DNA from: Nemertoderma westbladi
Taxonomy: Eukaryota > Xenacoelomorpha > Nemertodermatida > Nemertodermatidae
Assembly (NCBI GenBank): GCA_032718475.1
Contig: JAUCBJ010001149.1
Coordinates: 1 to 40,089 of the forward strand
DNA: 40,089 bases
Direction: 5' to 3'
Below the pieces are notes generated by a model, which saw only the letters and a list, made by a program, of their open reading frames with translations, did no database searches and was not told where the DNA came from. Position numbers and translations under genes: made by a program. Each line of letters opens with the position of its first letter. Position 1 is the first letter of the stretch. Below are positions 1-11,132 of the stretch, piece after piece.

Positions 1-155
1 GCACCTTACGGGAGATTTAACTGCATTTTACGAGAGTTATTTGACTGCACCTTACGGGAGATTTAACTGCATTTTTACGAGAGTTATTTGACTGCACCTT
101 ACGGGAGATTTAACTGTATTTTACGAGAGTTATTTGACTGCACCTTACGAGAGAA
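1..155. repeat. 46-bp tandem repeat, truncated by window edge
   Basis: Three full units (1-46, 47-93, 94-139) and a partial fourth are seen, each starting GCACCTTACGGGAGATTTAA. The second has one extra T. Each unit is made of two related halves, one with TTACGGGAG and one with TTACGAGAG, so the unit probably grew from a ~23-bp repeat. The array runs off the left edge, so its total size is unknown. Confidence 0.9.
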
Positions 156-330
156 CCGAGACTATACGTCACGCTGTACATATTTACAAGCCACACCTTG
201 CAATGCCCGATGCAATACTTGCATTTTTTGTTCCATTTGATCCATGTAGGTACGCACCACCGAATGATTACAATGTTTATGGAGTAAACCGTCTATAAGT
301 ATCCACCATTGGCTGTTTCGGGGAGCTCAC

Positions 331-353
331 GGGGGGGGGGGGGGGGGGGGGGG
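331..353 (+). repeat. Poly-G run (23 G)
   Basis: An uninterrupted run of 23 G. Runs of this kind recur at 1625-1646, 7981-7994, 33986-34000 and 39155-39180, always with G on the plus strand. True length is uncertain because such runs are prone to sequencing and assembly error. Confidence 0.85.
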
Positions 354-745
354 TGTGCGAGTGTGTATGCGTTATTACGGGTGGATAGTTCAACACAGTT
401 TACAGAGTGGTGTGATTTGGTTAACTTAGTATTTAGAGTGTATGTGTGTACGTACGTGTGTATGAAAGTTACGTATAACAGTCACACAGCAGTGGGTGAA
501 GCAGAAGATGCCACCCACGAGTGGGGTTCGTCGCTGTGGACGCTCCCATTCACAACTGACGGTACCGAACAAGTAGGTACCACCAATGGGGCCCACCTAC
601 CTTATCACAGGTACGTGCGCACATTGGGGGTGGCCCGATACGGACGGCCACAACAATTTGAGGTTGTTTGGAATGAGATAGCACCGTGTGCAGTGATTGC
701 GACAGGAATGAGAATGTAAGTTGGAAGTTAACGAATGACACAGAG

Positions 746-830
746 TAGCTGGTTGGAGCGCAGCTGGGCGGATGGGTAGCACCCTGGGTTGGCCAGGATG
801 CAGGGGGTCGATCCCACATTTGGGGGCTCG
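746..830 (+). repeat. Possible tRNA-derived SINE head
   Basis: TAGCTGGTTGG at 746-756 resembles an RNA polymerase III A box, and GGTCGATCC at 806-814 resembles a B box (consensus GGTTCGANTCC). The ~60-nt spacing is somewhat longer than in a tRNA. No tRNA cloverleaf was confirmed and the downstream tail is undefined. Confidence 0.3.
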
Positions 831-1167
831 CCGTGCCATAGAGCCGGACCTGGAGAAAGTAACCGATAGCGCGTTCGGAGAGATTATAAATATTTAAATG
901 GGTGCCCAAAGGATCGTAAAAAACGTCAGAGAGCGTAGCGATGTGGTGTCCATGGGTGTGCCCATCACCAATAAGTGGTGCAGGGGTCACCCAAAGTACA
1001 TACGAGTGAATGAGTGTGTGTGCGTGGCACAACGAACAAATGTGTTTTTTAATTAATTTATTTACATTATTTCGTATCATGAATCCTTTATGGTGTGATA
1101 CCATTGCCTATATCCGAGAGTGGATGGCACTGAACAGCGCGTTACGGGGCTTAAACCGTTTCACGAT

Positions 1168-1191
1168 ATCAACACCCAGATGGGTGTTGAT
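1168..1191. other. Hairpin, perfect 10-bp arms
   Basis: ATCAACACCC and its exact reverse complement are separated by 4 nt (AGAT). No U tract or gene nearby suggests a terminator role. It may be the core of a decayed inverted-repeat transposon. Confidence 0.6.
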
Positions 1192-1425
1192 GTCAATCGT
1201 CTGTAGGGTCAGCGGAAACTCGTCTAGTGTGCTGACTCACGGCGAATTGGTAAAGGGACTATCAACTCCCGTTTTTTAAAACCATACTCCGGGTCAACAG
1301 TACCCACCATTATTTTATCAATTTTCTACCACAATTTTTTTTTACCGACAACCGACGGATTGTTTAGGAGTCGCCTACCTTTCCCGACGTTCACAGGGTG
1401 TCTACTGGCTCGTGCCTTTAGATAT

Positions 1426-1450
1426 GGGAGTGTAAATCATTTACACTCCC
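1426..1450. other. Hairpin, perfect 12-bp arms
   Basis: GGGAGTGTAAAT and its exact reverse complement are separated by a single C. It is followed by AAGGGGGAGTGTG, which repeats part of the arm. Function is not evident. Confidence 0.6.
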
Positions 1451-1624
1451 AAGGGGGAGTGTGTCCGACAACCGGAACCTTACCCTTCCCAAACCCACAC
1501 ATAGATTATACGAGTACCACGGGTTTCCCACCCAAGCCTAATGTTTGTACTGTAGGGGTAATTACTGTAGCGTTTGTACTGTAGGTGTAGGTAGGACTAC
1601 GGACTGGCTAGTTACAGGGCACAC

Positions 1625-1646
1625 GGGGGGGGGGGGGGGGGGGGGG
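1625..1646 (+). repeat. Poly-G run (22 G)
   Basis: Uninterrupted run of 22 G, with the same orientation as the other G runs in the window. Confidence 0.85.
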
Positions 1647-1995
1647 TTGGGCTGCAGTGATTTCCAGGAATGTTAGTAGTAGGTTACTACGTACGCCTTC
1701 CACCAAGTCAACTCTCAAGGTACCAATACAGACATGGGACTAGGTGGATTACAAACGAGGTATACAAGAGCACGTGATTGGGGATAGGTTGGCCGCCAGG
1801 CCACACCTGTAGCAAGACAGAGGTAGCAGGGAGATGGGATATTAGCTTTACCAGAGATAGGAATGTACAATTAGGCGGTCAATATGTACTACATTATGTA
1901 GTACGTATTTATTGTTATATTGGGGGGGGTTTCAGTAGGTTTTAGTTTTAGGTAGTAGGATTATGTACTTAATTAGGGTTTTGCTACGTACGGGT

Positions 1996-2026
1996 GCCAG
2001 GCTGGGGTCTTAAACCCCAGTCTGGC
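1996..2026. other. Hairpin, 13-bp arms with one mismatch
   Basis: GCCAGGCTGGGGT pairs with ACCCCAGTCTGGC across a 5-nt loop (CTTAA), with one mismatch. No associated gene is seen. Confidence 0.55.
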
Positions 2027-2414
2027 TCATTACTAGGGAATATTCATCCGCGCTACCGGGGTACATTAGACACAGATTAGCAATATTGGTTCAGTTGGTT
2101 TGGTGACAAGAGTGGAAGGTGATATCGTTGTTTTATGGCACAGTTCTTTAGTAGTACAGATTTCTTATTCATTTTACGTATTCACTTATATTATTTTATC
2201 TTTTGTAAATGCATCTGATTTATTGTTTGTTATCTGTTTATATTCTGTCTATATTCTGTATTACTATGGTGCTGTGTAGGGATCGGCCTGCACAGACACC
2301 ACACTGGAGCGTTTAGTTATCAGTTTCCTTTCCACCGGACGGGCGGGTTACCTGATTTGGGCGGTTCAGTGGGGAACTCATCATTACGTGATATTTACGC
2401 CACTACACCAACCC

Positions 2415-2861
2415 ACGAACTTCTAAATTAATACGAAGTGTACGAACTTCTAAATTAATACGAAGTGTACGAACTTCTAAATTAATACGAAGTGTACGAA
2501 CTTCTAAATTAATACGAAGTGTACGAACTTCTAAATTAATACGAAGTGTACGAACTCCTAAATAAATACGAAGTGTACGAACTTCTAAATTAATACGAAG
2601 TGTACGAACTCCTAATACGAACTTCTAAATAAATACGAAGTGTACGAACTCCTAAATAAATACGAAGTGTACGAACTTCTAAATTAATACGAAGTGTACG
2701 AACTCCTAAATAAATACGAAGTGTACAAACTTCTAAATTAATACGAAGTGTACGAACTCCTAAATAAATACGAAGTGTACGAACTTCTAAATTAATACGA
2801 AGTGTACGAACTTCTAAATTAATACGAAGTGTACGAACTCCTAATACGAACTTCTAAATTA
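2415..2861. repeat. 27-bp tandem array with two alternating unit types
   Basis: About 17 units of 27 bp. Type A begins ACGAACTTCTAAATTAATAC and type B begins ACGAACTCCTAAATAAATAC. Both end CGAAGTGT or an extension of it. The left part is a run of type A, and B units are interspersed to the right. Twice a unit is cut to ACGAACTCCTAAT. Each full A unit holds a short dyad, ACTTC and GAAGT, around an 11-nt AT-rich spacer. There are no unique spacers, so it is a satellite and not a CRISPR array. Confidence 0.9.
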
Positions 2862-3589
2862 AAAGCATTTCGATCTCCCTGTAACCTAAATTCGACATCC
2901 AACTACTCGTAACGATTGCGGCCCAACTTCCTTCTCATGTCGCTTATTTTATCTTATTCAATTTGCTTTGCATTAAAGTAGGTAATTCTGTTTAGATCTG
3001 GTTCTGATTGGTTTGTGTATCTTTAGAACCTATGCTGTATTGATTGGCCGTAAACTCTTAAACATTTTATACTGTAGGTATAATTACTGTTCATTACGTA
3101 TGTATGTATGTATTGCCAGTCTGAATAAAAAAAAAGATAACAGAAGCATAGATACCGGTAGCATAGAAACTAAAATTGCAAATTTGCGCGGACATTAAAA
3201 GTCAAAATAAACGGACATAATGAGTAATTTAAACGGACAAGAAAAATTATTCTGTTTACTTTCTGCAAGGCGAACTCCAAAACGGAACTCAATATCCAAT
3301 ATTGGTTTATGTAGTTAAGTACCACGTTATGTAGTAATAAATATTCGAGAACACTAAATTATTTAACATTGAGTAAGGCGGCATCAGGAGTTGAAGGATA
3401 CAATAATTTGAATCTCAGTAACTATGGAAGCAATTTAGTGAAATTTAAAATTCGGCTACAATTATTACAGTTCAATTTAATTTGTATCTCTCTCTATATC
3501 GTTCTATCTTTAGACTTGAGCAACAAAAAAGTACCAATTTAAGAATAAAATTACAGTATGTATTACAAAAAGGACCCCTACAGTCGGCA
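2862..3589. other. AT-rich intergenic DNA, nothing recognised
   Basis: No domain-bearing frame. A short (GTAT)n stretch lies near 3100. The exact 5' edge of the downstream LINE could not be placed. Confidence 0.5.
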
Positions 3590-3743
3590 ACAGGGCTGTA
3601 GGCCATGGATAGGCGGAAGGTAATCAACCAACGTCTAGACATGCTGACAAGGTCGGCGGAAGGTAATCATCCAACGGCGACCTACTGCGAAGACGCTTGT
3701 AGGAGTTGCGACCACAAGCGGTTTACTCTCGCAACTGAAAGAT

Positions 3744-4940
3744 ATGAGCATGAGAACCCTCCAGGAGAAATACCGGCTCGGTCGTCGCCCGGGTCAACAA
3801 GGACCGCGTCCCTCAGTGGTACACCAGGCTGGGGTCGATAAATCGGCTACTGGAACAGAAGACAGAGAAGAAAGAACAACCAACCTGCTGAAATGTAAAA
3901 AGACACTAAAAATTGCTACAATGAACGCACGCACGCTGAAAGCACATACCAAACAGGGTGACATGGTCGCCCTAACAATGGAATATAACATCGACATCAT
4001 CTGCATCCAAGAACATCGGATTTGTCATGAAGACACTGCCATGAAGTACAATGACATTGGAAATTGATGGACGTTAGTAACAAGCTCAGCAGTAAGAAAC
4101 TCGGCCAATGCATCAATTGGAGGAGTAGGAATTCTGCTAAGTCCATTTGCACTTAAGACCCTAAACAACATTGAATCTATAAATTCCAGGGTTATGATCG
4201 CAACATTTGAGGGGAATCCCAAGACAACAGTAATATGTTGCTACAGTCCAACCAATGCCTCAGAGCCAGAACAAGCAGTCAAGTTTTATGAAGATCTGAC
4301 TGGACTTATAAAGGACATTCCGAAATTGCTGGTGACTAAATGCTCAAATTGGCCCAGAAGATATCAAGGGTTACACATACTGTATAACACCAGTTCTAAT
4401 AGAAATGGGTACTTACTTTTAGACCTAATGGAAGAATGTGAATCGAGACTAACAAACACCACATTCGAAAAGAGTAAGGGGAAGCTATGGACCTTTCAAT
4501 ACCTTAATGGAACCAAAGCACAACTGGATTACATCCTTATAAACAAAAAGTGGAGAAACAGCATGATCAACTGCGAGGCATACAGCTCGTTCAACCTAAT
4601 TAGTTTGGACCACAGAATTGTGACTGCAGAGATCAGACTCAGTTTGAGAACCAGCAAACCAAGGACAAGCAAGCAAATCAACTATGACTGGGAGAAACTC
4701 AGAACTGACAATGCAGTAAAGGATGCTTACACAGTAGAAGTTCAAAACCGCTTTGAAGCACTTCAGTCAATGGATGAAGAGCAGTCCACCGATTCAATAT
4801 ACCAGAATATAATAAAAGCCCACAAGGAATCAGCTAAGAGGCATATCCCCCAGAAACCCAAACGAAAACAGTATGTGCCATGGCAAAACTCTGAGGTTAC
4901 TTGTAAGAGAGAAGATATTAAGATAGCCTACAAAGTATAA
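3744..4940 (+). pseudogene. LINE AP-endonuclease region with in-frame TGA
   Basis: The frame from 3744 reads to 4940 with a single TGA at 4065-4067. The first part holds ATMNARTL and DIICIQEHRI, which match the start of the exonuclease/endonuclease/phosphatase fold (metal-binding Asn and the QEH motif). After the stop, GGVGILLSP and CCYSPTN match the next conserved blocks. In the family this enzyme nicks the target DNA to start reverse transcription. The stop falls before a Trp where related elements usually have Gly, so it looks like a point mutation and not a natural end. The ATG at 3744 is only the first Met in frame. Confidence 0.75.
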
Positions 4941-5121
4941 ACCGAACAACCACCGAAAACATTAACAAGGTTGAGAAAGCTAAGGATGATCTTAAATTGG
5001 TCTACAACATCAGCCAGGAAAAAATCTACAAGTAGAATACAGGATACAAAAAATACAGGATAAAATTTAAGCAATTACAACTGCGCACATACAGCAACAA
5101 TCAAGACTTACCTGGCAAACT

Positions 5122-6797
5122 GTGAATGAGGTATCTGGTCGGAAAAGTTGTGCAAAGGGGCGCCTCAAAGCCGATAGTCCCGAAGAACGTGTGGGGAAGT
5201 GGAAAAATCACTTCAGCAACTTGCTGGGGCAGCCACCAAACATCGAGGTCAGCCCTACAAGGAAAATATATGACAAGACACTACCTATAGAGACAGGGGA
5301 CTTCACACCTGCTGAACTCCAAAGAAGCATTAAAAGCATGGCCAATAATAAAGCGAGTGGATTATATGAAATTCCAGCGGAGGTATGGAAAACAGGAGTG
5401 CTAAACAGACCATTATTGAATGTTTGCAACCGGATGTTAAAAGGGGAAAAGCCTCCACAAATTTGGACTAAAGGTCAACTAAAGCCTCTCCCCAAGAGAG
5501 GAGACCTCGGTATACCAACAAACTATCGTGGGATCTGTCTGCTTGTGGTAGCTGCCAAAATATACAATAAAATGATTCTATATAGGATTAGGCCTCACAT
5601 AGAGAAACTACTGCGTAAGAGCCAAAACGAATTTCGACCAAGTAGATCAACAATAGCTCAGATACTTGCACTGCGGAGACTGATTGAAGGAATCAAGTCA
5701 AAGAATCTCACCGCAGTCATGACTTTTGTGGACTTCAAAAAGGCATTCGACTCCATCCATAGAGGTAAAATGCTTGAAATCCTAAGAGCTTATGGAATAC
5801 CAGAAGTAATCGTTGCTGGCATTGGATTGTTATATTGTGACACAGAAGCACAGGTACTCTCACCAGATGGTGAAACTGATTTTTCTCAATCCTGGCTGGC
5901 GTACTGCAAGGTGACACATTAGCACCATTACTATTTGTAATTGTACTGGATTACACAATGAGGACGGCCACAAAGGGTGGAGATCTGGGATTCACACTTC
6001 AAGAACGCAGAAATAGTAGATATCCGGCAACTACAGTCACAGACACCGACTTCGCGGATGACATCGCCCTGGTCTCTAATACGCTACCAGATGCACAGCT
6101 TCTACTAAATAACGTGGAGAGGGCTGCTAAGGAGGTTGGATTGCATATAAATGCTACCAAGACCGAATTCATGACTTTTAAAGTTAATGGAAACTTGACA
6201 ACCATTGATAATAATCAACTAAGGAAGGTTGACGACTTCCAGTACCTAGGATCATGGATAGAGTGTAGCAAAAATGACATAGAAGTTAGGAAAGCAAAGG
6301 CTTGGGTAGCTCTATCAAAAATGGATACCATCTGGAAATCAGATCTCCCCAGGCACCTGAAGACTAAGTTCTTTCGAGCCACAGTGGAAAGTGTATTTTT
6401 ATACGGGGGTGAGACCTGGACACTGACTAAATCACTTGAACAACGAATTGATGGTTGCTACACAAGACTACTAAGGGCAGCCCTAAACATCAGCTGGAGA
6501 CAACACATGAAAAATGCCGAGCTTTATGGTGCAATACCACCTGTATCAACCACCCTCCGTGAACGCAGATTACGATTCAGTGGGCACTGCTGGGGAAGTA
6601 AAGACGAAGACATACCAGATCTACTTTTCTGGCAACCAACTCATGGAAAGCGTAGTCGTGGACGACCGGCCATAACATATATAGATCAACTTGAAAGGGA
6701 TACTGAACTTGGGAGAAACGAAATTGCGACAACTATGGAGAATCGGGAAGCCTGGAAGGATCTCATTTCCACTGTCCGAGTTCGCTCGACTTCGTAG
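5122..6797 (+). pseudogene. LINE reverse transcriptase and C-terminal region, frameshifted
   Basis: The frame to 5922 carries RT blocks: LKPLPKRGD with NYRGICLL, then FVDFKKAFDSIHRGKM, which holds the motif A Asp. It stops because one T appears to be missing in the T tract near 5880-5884. The next frame (5958-6797) carries DFADDIALVSN, the catalytic Asp pair of motif C, then GLHINATKTEFM, FLYGGETWTL, RLRFSGHCWG and the RGRP motif common in RTE-like C-terminal regions. Copy 2 has exactly the same break. The region between 4940 and 5122 is also out of frame. Proteins of this class copy element RNA at the nicked target. Confidence 0.85.
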
Positions 6798-7184
6798 TAT
6801 TAGTACGTATTACATATGGGAAAAAACGTAGAACAATTGTTTCCAATGTTCCCTCGACCCTTTATTAACCTCGCTCGACGCTTGGTAAATAGAATGCCTC
6901 GAGAATAGTGAAAAGAAGTTCTACTTTTTTCCCATGTAATAACATTCAGATTATGTGCCCACCCTACCGCCTCAACAATTTTAATACTTATTTGGAATTT
7001 TAATATTTTTTGGAATATGCATGGCGATCTCGTAGAAATCTCGATGGCGCTGTTGGCGCCATCTACTTACTGCCGAATGCCGCCACGGCCGTATGCTATG
7101 GCGCTGGCACCACATTTAGCGCCAAAAAACCCTGCAGGCGGCATAATATGAACATTTCAAACTTCGAATTTGTTTAGTATTAGG

Positions 7185-9307
7185 CGAATTAGGCCTACAG
7201 GCTACAGTGCAGCAGTGTACAGTCTGACAGTCAGTGATATAGGCGATTTTGAACTTATTCCAATTTTGGAACTTAGTGCAGTTGTGCGAGGGTAGATTCC
7301 GAAATCGGAATACACTCCAAAATTTGACTTTTCTTTTCTAATTAAAAAAAATATTTTTAAGTCCTGCAAGGATATTTCCGTAATAAATTCTATAATTTTT
7401 CAATATATGTTTTTTGTGCCTAATTCATTATTCCTACCATGCTTTTGCAGAAATTGATTCATACATTCCAAAATTGGACTTTGTTTGCAGAGATGCTACG
7501 TAATACTAACAACAAGGTACAGGGGTCCGTCGGTAAGGCTATATGGGCATGACTACAGCTGTACACTGTACCCACAGTTGTACGTTAGAAGCACAGCTAG
7601 ACCAAGCAGCAGCTTGGTCTATTGATGACATTCCTGGGCTTCCAATGGTTCGATCCCTAGATGGAACACGGTGCACCGGGGCAGCACTGTTTGAGCACAG
7701 CTGAACAGTGCTTTAAATGCTTCAGCCTAGCCCAACCCTAGCGTTCATCCTTCAGTGGTTGATAAATGGGAACCAAGGCAACTTTGGAAAACAGAATGGA
7801 AGGTTTACTATGGAATATCATCCGTGGCGGTGAACAGGCATTCCTTTTCGTTTCAGCACAAATGCTTTGAAGGGTTTAGCGAGGCATCTCTGCCTTGCAT
7901 CATTAAATGGTAGCTAAATGAGTACTGGAGTTTCTGCCCATGTCAGCATGTGAAGTTTCCCCGGTATTCCCCTTAAACCCGGGGGGGGGGGGGGTCAATA
8001 TAACATCTCCCCCTCTGAAACTAACGCTACTAACTAAAAGACGAACTGAAACTAACTAAAAGGAATTCATATAAAATAAGCTAGAAATTTGAAACTTGTT
8101 TTTAGCGGCGGGTGCCAAATTTTGGTGCCAGCCCCAAATTTTGAAATATGTAAATTTTGTAAATTGATTGTTTGAAGCTGTTTTTTTCCGCAATTGGAGT
8201 TTTAGGCGTTCTGGTCTCGTTGGAATATATACGAATTGCACCAGACATATCAACGTCGTTGTATTTGTCGGTGCTGTGTGCAAAATTTGGTGCCAACAAG
8301 AAATTTTGAAAATTCATTCAATAGTTCAATTGATTGTGACAACTCATATCTTACATTTTATAGGTTTATGGGGGCTCTGAATTCAATGGAATAAAATTTT
8401 ATATAACAACTAGACATCTCAAACTTGTATTTTTGGAAGTATGGGTGCAAAATTTGGTGATAGCACAATATTTTGAAACCCATCAACAATATAAATTGAT
8501 TATGTAATCTTGTTTCTTTAAAATGGAAAGATATCGAAATGATACCATTCGTGGCGTATCCATAGTTATCTTGTTTGTTGCGTTACACGGATTTGTGAGG
8601 GTTCTGAATTCAATGGAGTATGTTAAAATTGCATAATAATTCTGAAACCTCTATTTTTTGGTGGTGTGTGAAAATTGTCAACAACATCGTTTATTGTTTT
8701 GGTTAGAAATCGCCACCACTGTAACCTGCTCTTTTTCTTCAATTGGAAGGTAACAACAGCGTTTATTGATTCCCACTGCATCAGCTGCAACCAGGACAAT
8801 ATGGGGCATGTTAAGTGTTTCCGCCATATTCGGCAGTACTGAGATACCACTTCCTGCCTTCCCTTTAGCGTAACAAACAAACAATAAATATTTGAAATGT
8901 AATATACTAATAATTATCATTATTTAATAATATTAATTATAATTAATATAATTAACAACTATTAATATTATAAATATTAACAAGAAAGATTAGTAAAATA
9001 TTGCAGCAAAGGCAGAAAGGCTGTATTGTTTTTACTAAATGATTAATGTTTCAACACCAACTAAATCTACGAATGTTGTTTACATCTGAAACTATCCATC
9101 TTTGCTGGGACAATCCTGCCATCCTTCATCCTATATCGCATTTTAATATATAATAACATGTCTTTGCTGCATTGGATGCATACCAGTATACCTGTACTGT
9201 TATGTTATATGATGATACTGATACCTAACAGGCTGTCAGGGCAACGTGAAACGTGATCCCCTATTGGCTATTTACCTAACAGACAGTTAGGTAAATATTA
9301 TATCTCT
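7185..9307. repeat. 2.1-kb dispersed repeat, copy A
   Basis: This segment matches 33186-35314 almost base for base, with a few substitutions and small indels. It starts CGAATTAGGCCTACAG and ends AATATTATATCTCT. It contains a 9-bp hairpin (AGACCAAGC), a GGTTCGATCCC box resembling a Pol III B box near 7650, a 14-G run at 7981, and four diverged internal repeats from about 8060 to 8640. Near its right end TACCTAAC pairs with GTTAGGTA across 5 nt. It carries no convincing protein; small frames conserved in both copies merely reflect DNA identity. Class unknown. It is bounded on the left by LINE copy 1 and on the right by LINE copy 2. Confidence 0.85.
8060..8640. repeat. Four diverged internal repeats, period about 150-230 bp
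   Basis: Similar strings recur near 8063, 8210, 8379 and 8606. The shared pattern is GAATTCAATGGAATA-like, then CTCAAACTTGTATTTTT-like, then GGTGCAAAATTTGGTG-like, then AATTTTGAAA. Spacing varies. The same structure is present in copy B near 34069-34650. Confidence 0.5.
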
Positions 9308-9309
9308 GT

Positions 9310-10752
9310 GAGTGGATTATATGAAATTCCAGCGGAGGTATGGAAAACAGGAGTGCTAAACAGACCATTATTGAATGTTTGCAACCGGATGTTAAAAGGG
9401 GAAAAGCCTCCACAAATTTGGACTAAAGGTCAACTAAAGCCTCTCCCCAAGAGAGGAGACCTCGGTATACCAACAAACTATCGTGGGATCTGTCTGCTTG
9501 TGGTAGCTGCCAAAATATACAATAAAATGATTCTATATAGGATTAGGCCTCACATAGAGAAACTACTGCGTAAGAGCCAAAACGAATTTCGACCAAGTAG
9601 ATCAACAATAGCTCAGATACTTGCACTGCGGAGACTGATTGAAGGAATCAAGTCAAAGAATCTCACCGCAGTCATGAGTTTTGTGGACTTCAAAAAGGCA
9701 TTCGACTCCATCCATAGAGGTAAAATGCTTGAAATCCTAAGAGCTTATGGAATACCAGAAGTAATCGTTGCTGGCATTGGATTGTTATATTGTGACACAG
9801 AAGCACAGGTACTCTCACCAGATGGTGAAACTGATTTTTCTCAATCCTGGCTGGCGTACTGCAAGGTGACACATTAGCACCATTACTATTTGTAATTGTA
9901 CTGGATTACACAATGAGGACGGCCACAAAGGGTGGAGATCTGGGATTCACACTTCAAGAACGCAGAAATAGTAGATATCCGGCAACTACAGTCACAGACA
10001 CCGACTTCGCGGATGACATCGCCCTGGTCTCTAATACGCTACCAGATGCACAGCTTCTACTAAATAACGTGGAGAGGGCTGCTAAGGAGGTTGGATTGCA
10101 TATAAATGCTACCAAGACCGAATTCATGACTTTTAAAGTTAATGGAAACTTGACAACCATTGATAATAATCAACTAAGGAAGGTTGACGACTTCCAGTAC
10201 CTAGGATCATGGATAGAGTGTAGCAAAAATGACATAGAAGTTAGGAAAGCAAAGGCTTGGGTAGCTCTATCAAAAATGGATACCATCTGGAAATCAGATC
10301 TCCCCAGGCACCTGAAGACTAAGTTCTTTCGAGCCACAGTGGAAAGTGTATTTTTATACGGGGGTGAGACCTGGACACTGACTAAATCACTTGAACAACG
10401 AATTGATGGTTGCTACACAAGACTACTAAGGGCAGCCCTAAACATCAGCTGGAGACAACACATGAAAAATGCCGAGCTTTATGGTGCAATACCACCTGTA
10501 TCAACCACCCTCCGTGAACGCAGATTACGATTCAGTGGGCACTGCTGGGGAAGTAAAGACGAAGACATACCAGATCTACTTTTCTGGCAACCAACTCATG
10601 GAAAGCGTAGTCGTGGACGACCGGCCATAACATATATAGATCAACTTGAAAGGGATACTGAACTTGGGAGAAACGAAATTGCGACAACTATGGAGAATCG
10701 GGAAGCCTGGAAGGATCTCATTTCCACTGTCCGAGTTCGCTCGACTTCGTAG
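9310..10752 (+). pseudogene. LINE reverse transcriptase fragment, same frameshift as copy 1
   Basis: This encodes the RT from the SGLYEIPAEVWKTG block onward. The first frame ends at 9877 and the second runs 9913-10752, with the break in the same T tract (about 9835-9839) as in copy 1. The motif A Asp (FVDFKKAFDS) and the motif C FADD are present in separate frames. No functional start exists because the 5' half is absent. The shared defect means this copy was made from an already broken parent or from an active parent that bypasses the shift. Confidence 0.85.
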
Positions 10753-11132
10753 TATTAGTACGTATTACATGGGAAAAAACGTAGAACAATTGTTTCCAAT
10801 GTTCCCTCGACCCTTTATTAACCTCGCTCGACGCTTGGTAAATAGAATGCCTCGAGAATAGTGAAAAGAAGTTCTACTTTTTTCCCATGTAATAACATTC
10901 AGATTATGTGCCCACCCTACCGCCTCAACAATTTTAATACTTATTTGGAATCTTAATATTTTTTGGAATATGCATGGCGATCTCGGAGAAATCTCGATGG
11001 CGCTGTTGGCGCCATCTACTTACTGCCGAATGCCGCCACGGCCGTATGCTATGGCGCTGGCACCACATTTAGCGCCAAAAAACCCTGCAGGCGGCATAAT
11101 ATGAACATTTCAAACTTCGAATTTGTTTAGTA
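9310..11132 (+). mobile_element. RTE-type LINE, copy 2, 5'-truncated
   Basis: The sequence matches copy 1 from base 5355 to its 3' end with only about four differences that I could find, including one 2-bp deletion. It begins in the middle of the reverse transcriptase, directly at the edge of repeat A after two extra bases (GT). Truncation at the 5' end is usual for LINE insertions. The near identity suggests recent copying or a local duplication. Confidence 0.85.

Larger units (their letters stand above)
156..2414. other. Intergenic DNA with G runs and hairpins, no gene seen
   Basis: No supported coding region. It holds two homopolymer G runs (331-353, 23 G; 1625-1646, 22 G), a possible tRNA-derived SINE (746 onward) and three strong hairpins listed separately. 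Open frames here use non-ATG starts or read through the G run and have no recognisable domain. Confidence 0.6.
3590..7179 (+). mobile_element. RTE-type non-LTR retrotransposon, copy 1, near full length, broken
   Basis: The element carries, in order, an AP-endonuclease-like region, a reverse transcriptase and the C-terminal region typical of RTE/BovB-like animal LINEs, followed by a ~380-bp 3' untranslated end. The 3' edge is set by comparison with copy 2: both read TGTTTAGTA and then diverge. No poly-A tail is visible. The 5' edge is approximate. The coding frame is interrupted by one in-frame stop and at least one frameshift, so this copy is inactive. The family name rests on protein motifs and not on a database search. 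Confidence 0.8.

Noticed and set aside
309-719. 136-codon frame reading through the 23-G run
   Set aside because: TTG start, poly-Gly from a homopolymer, no domain, and a competing frame on the other strand.
2415-2861. CRISPR-like array
   Set aside because: Units are contiguous direct repeats with no unique spacers, and the surrounding DNA is eukaryotic. The same applies to 1-155 and 35395-37225.
8056-8920. Small frames conserved in both 2.1-kb repeats
   Set aside because: Identity follows from recent DNA duplication. The frames overlap on both strands and encode no known motif.
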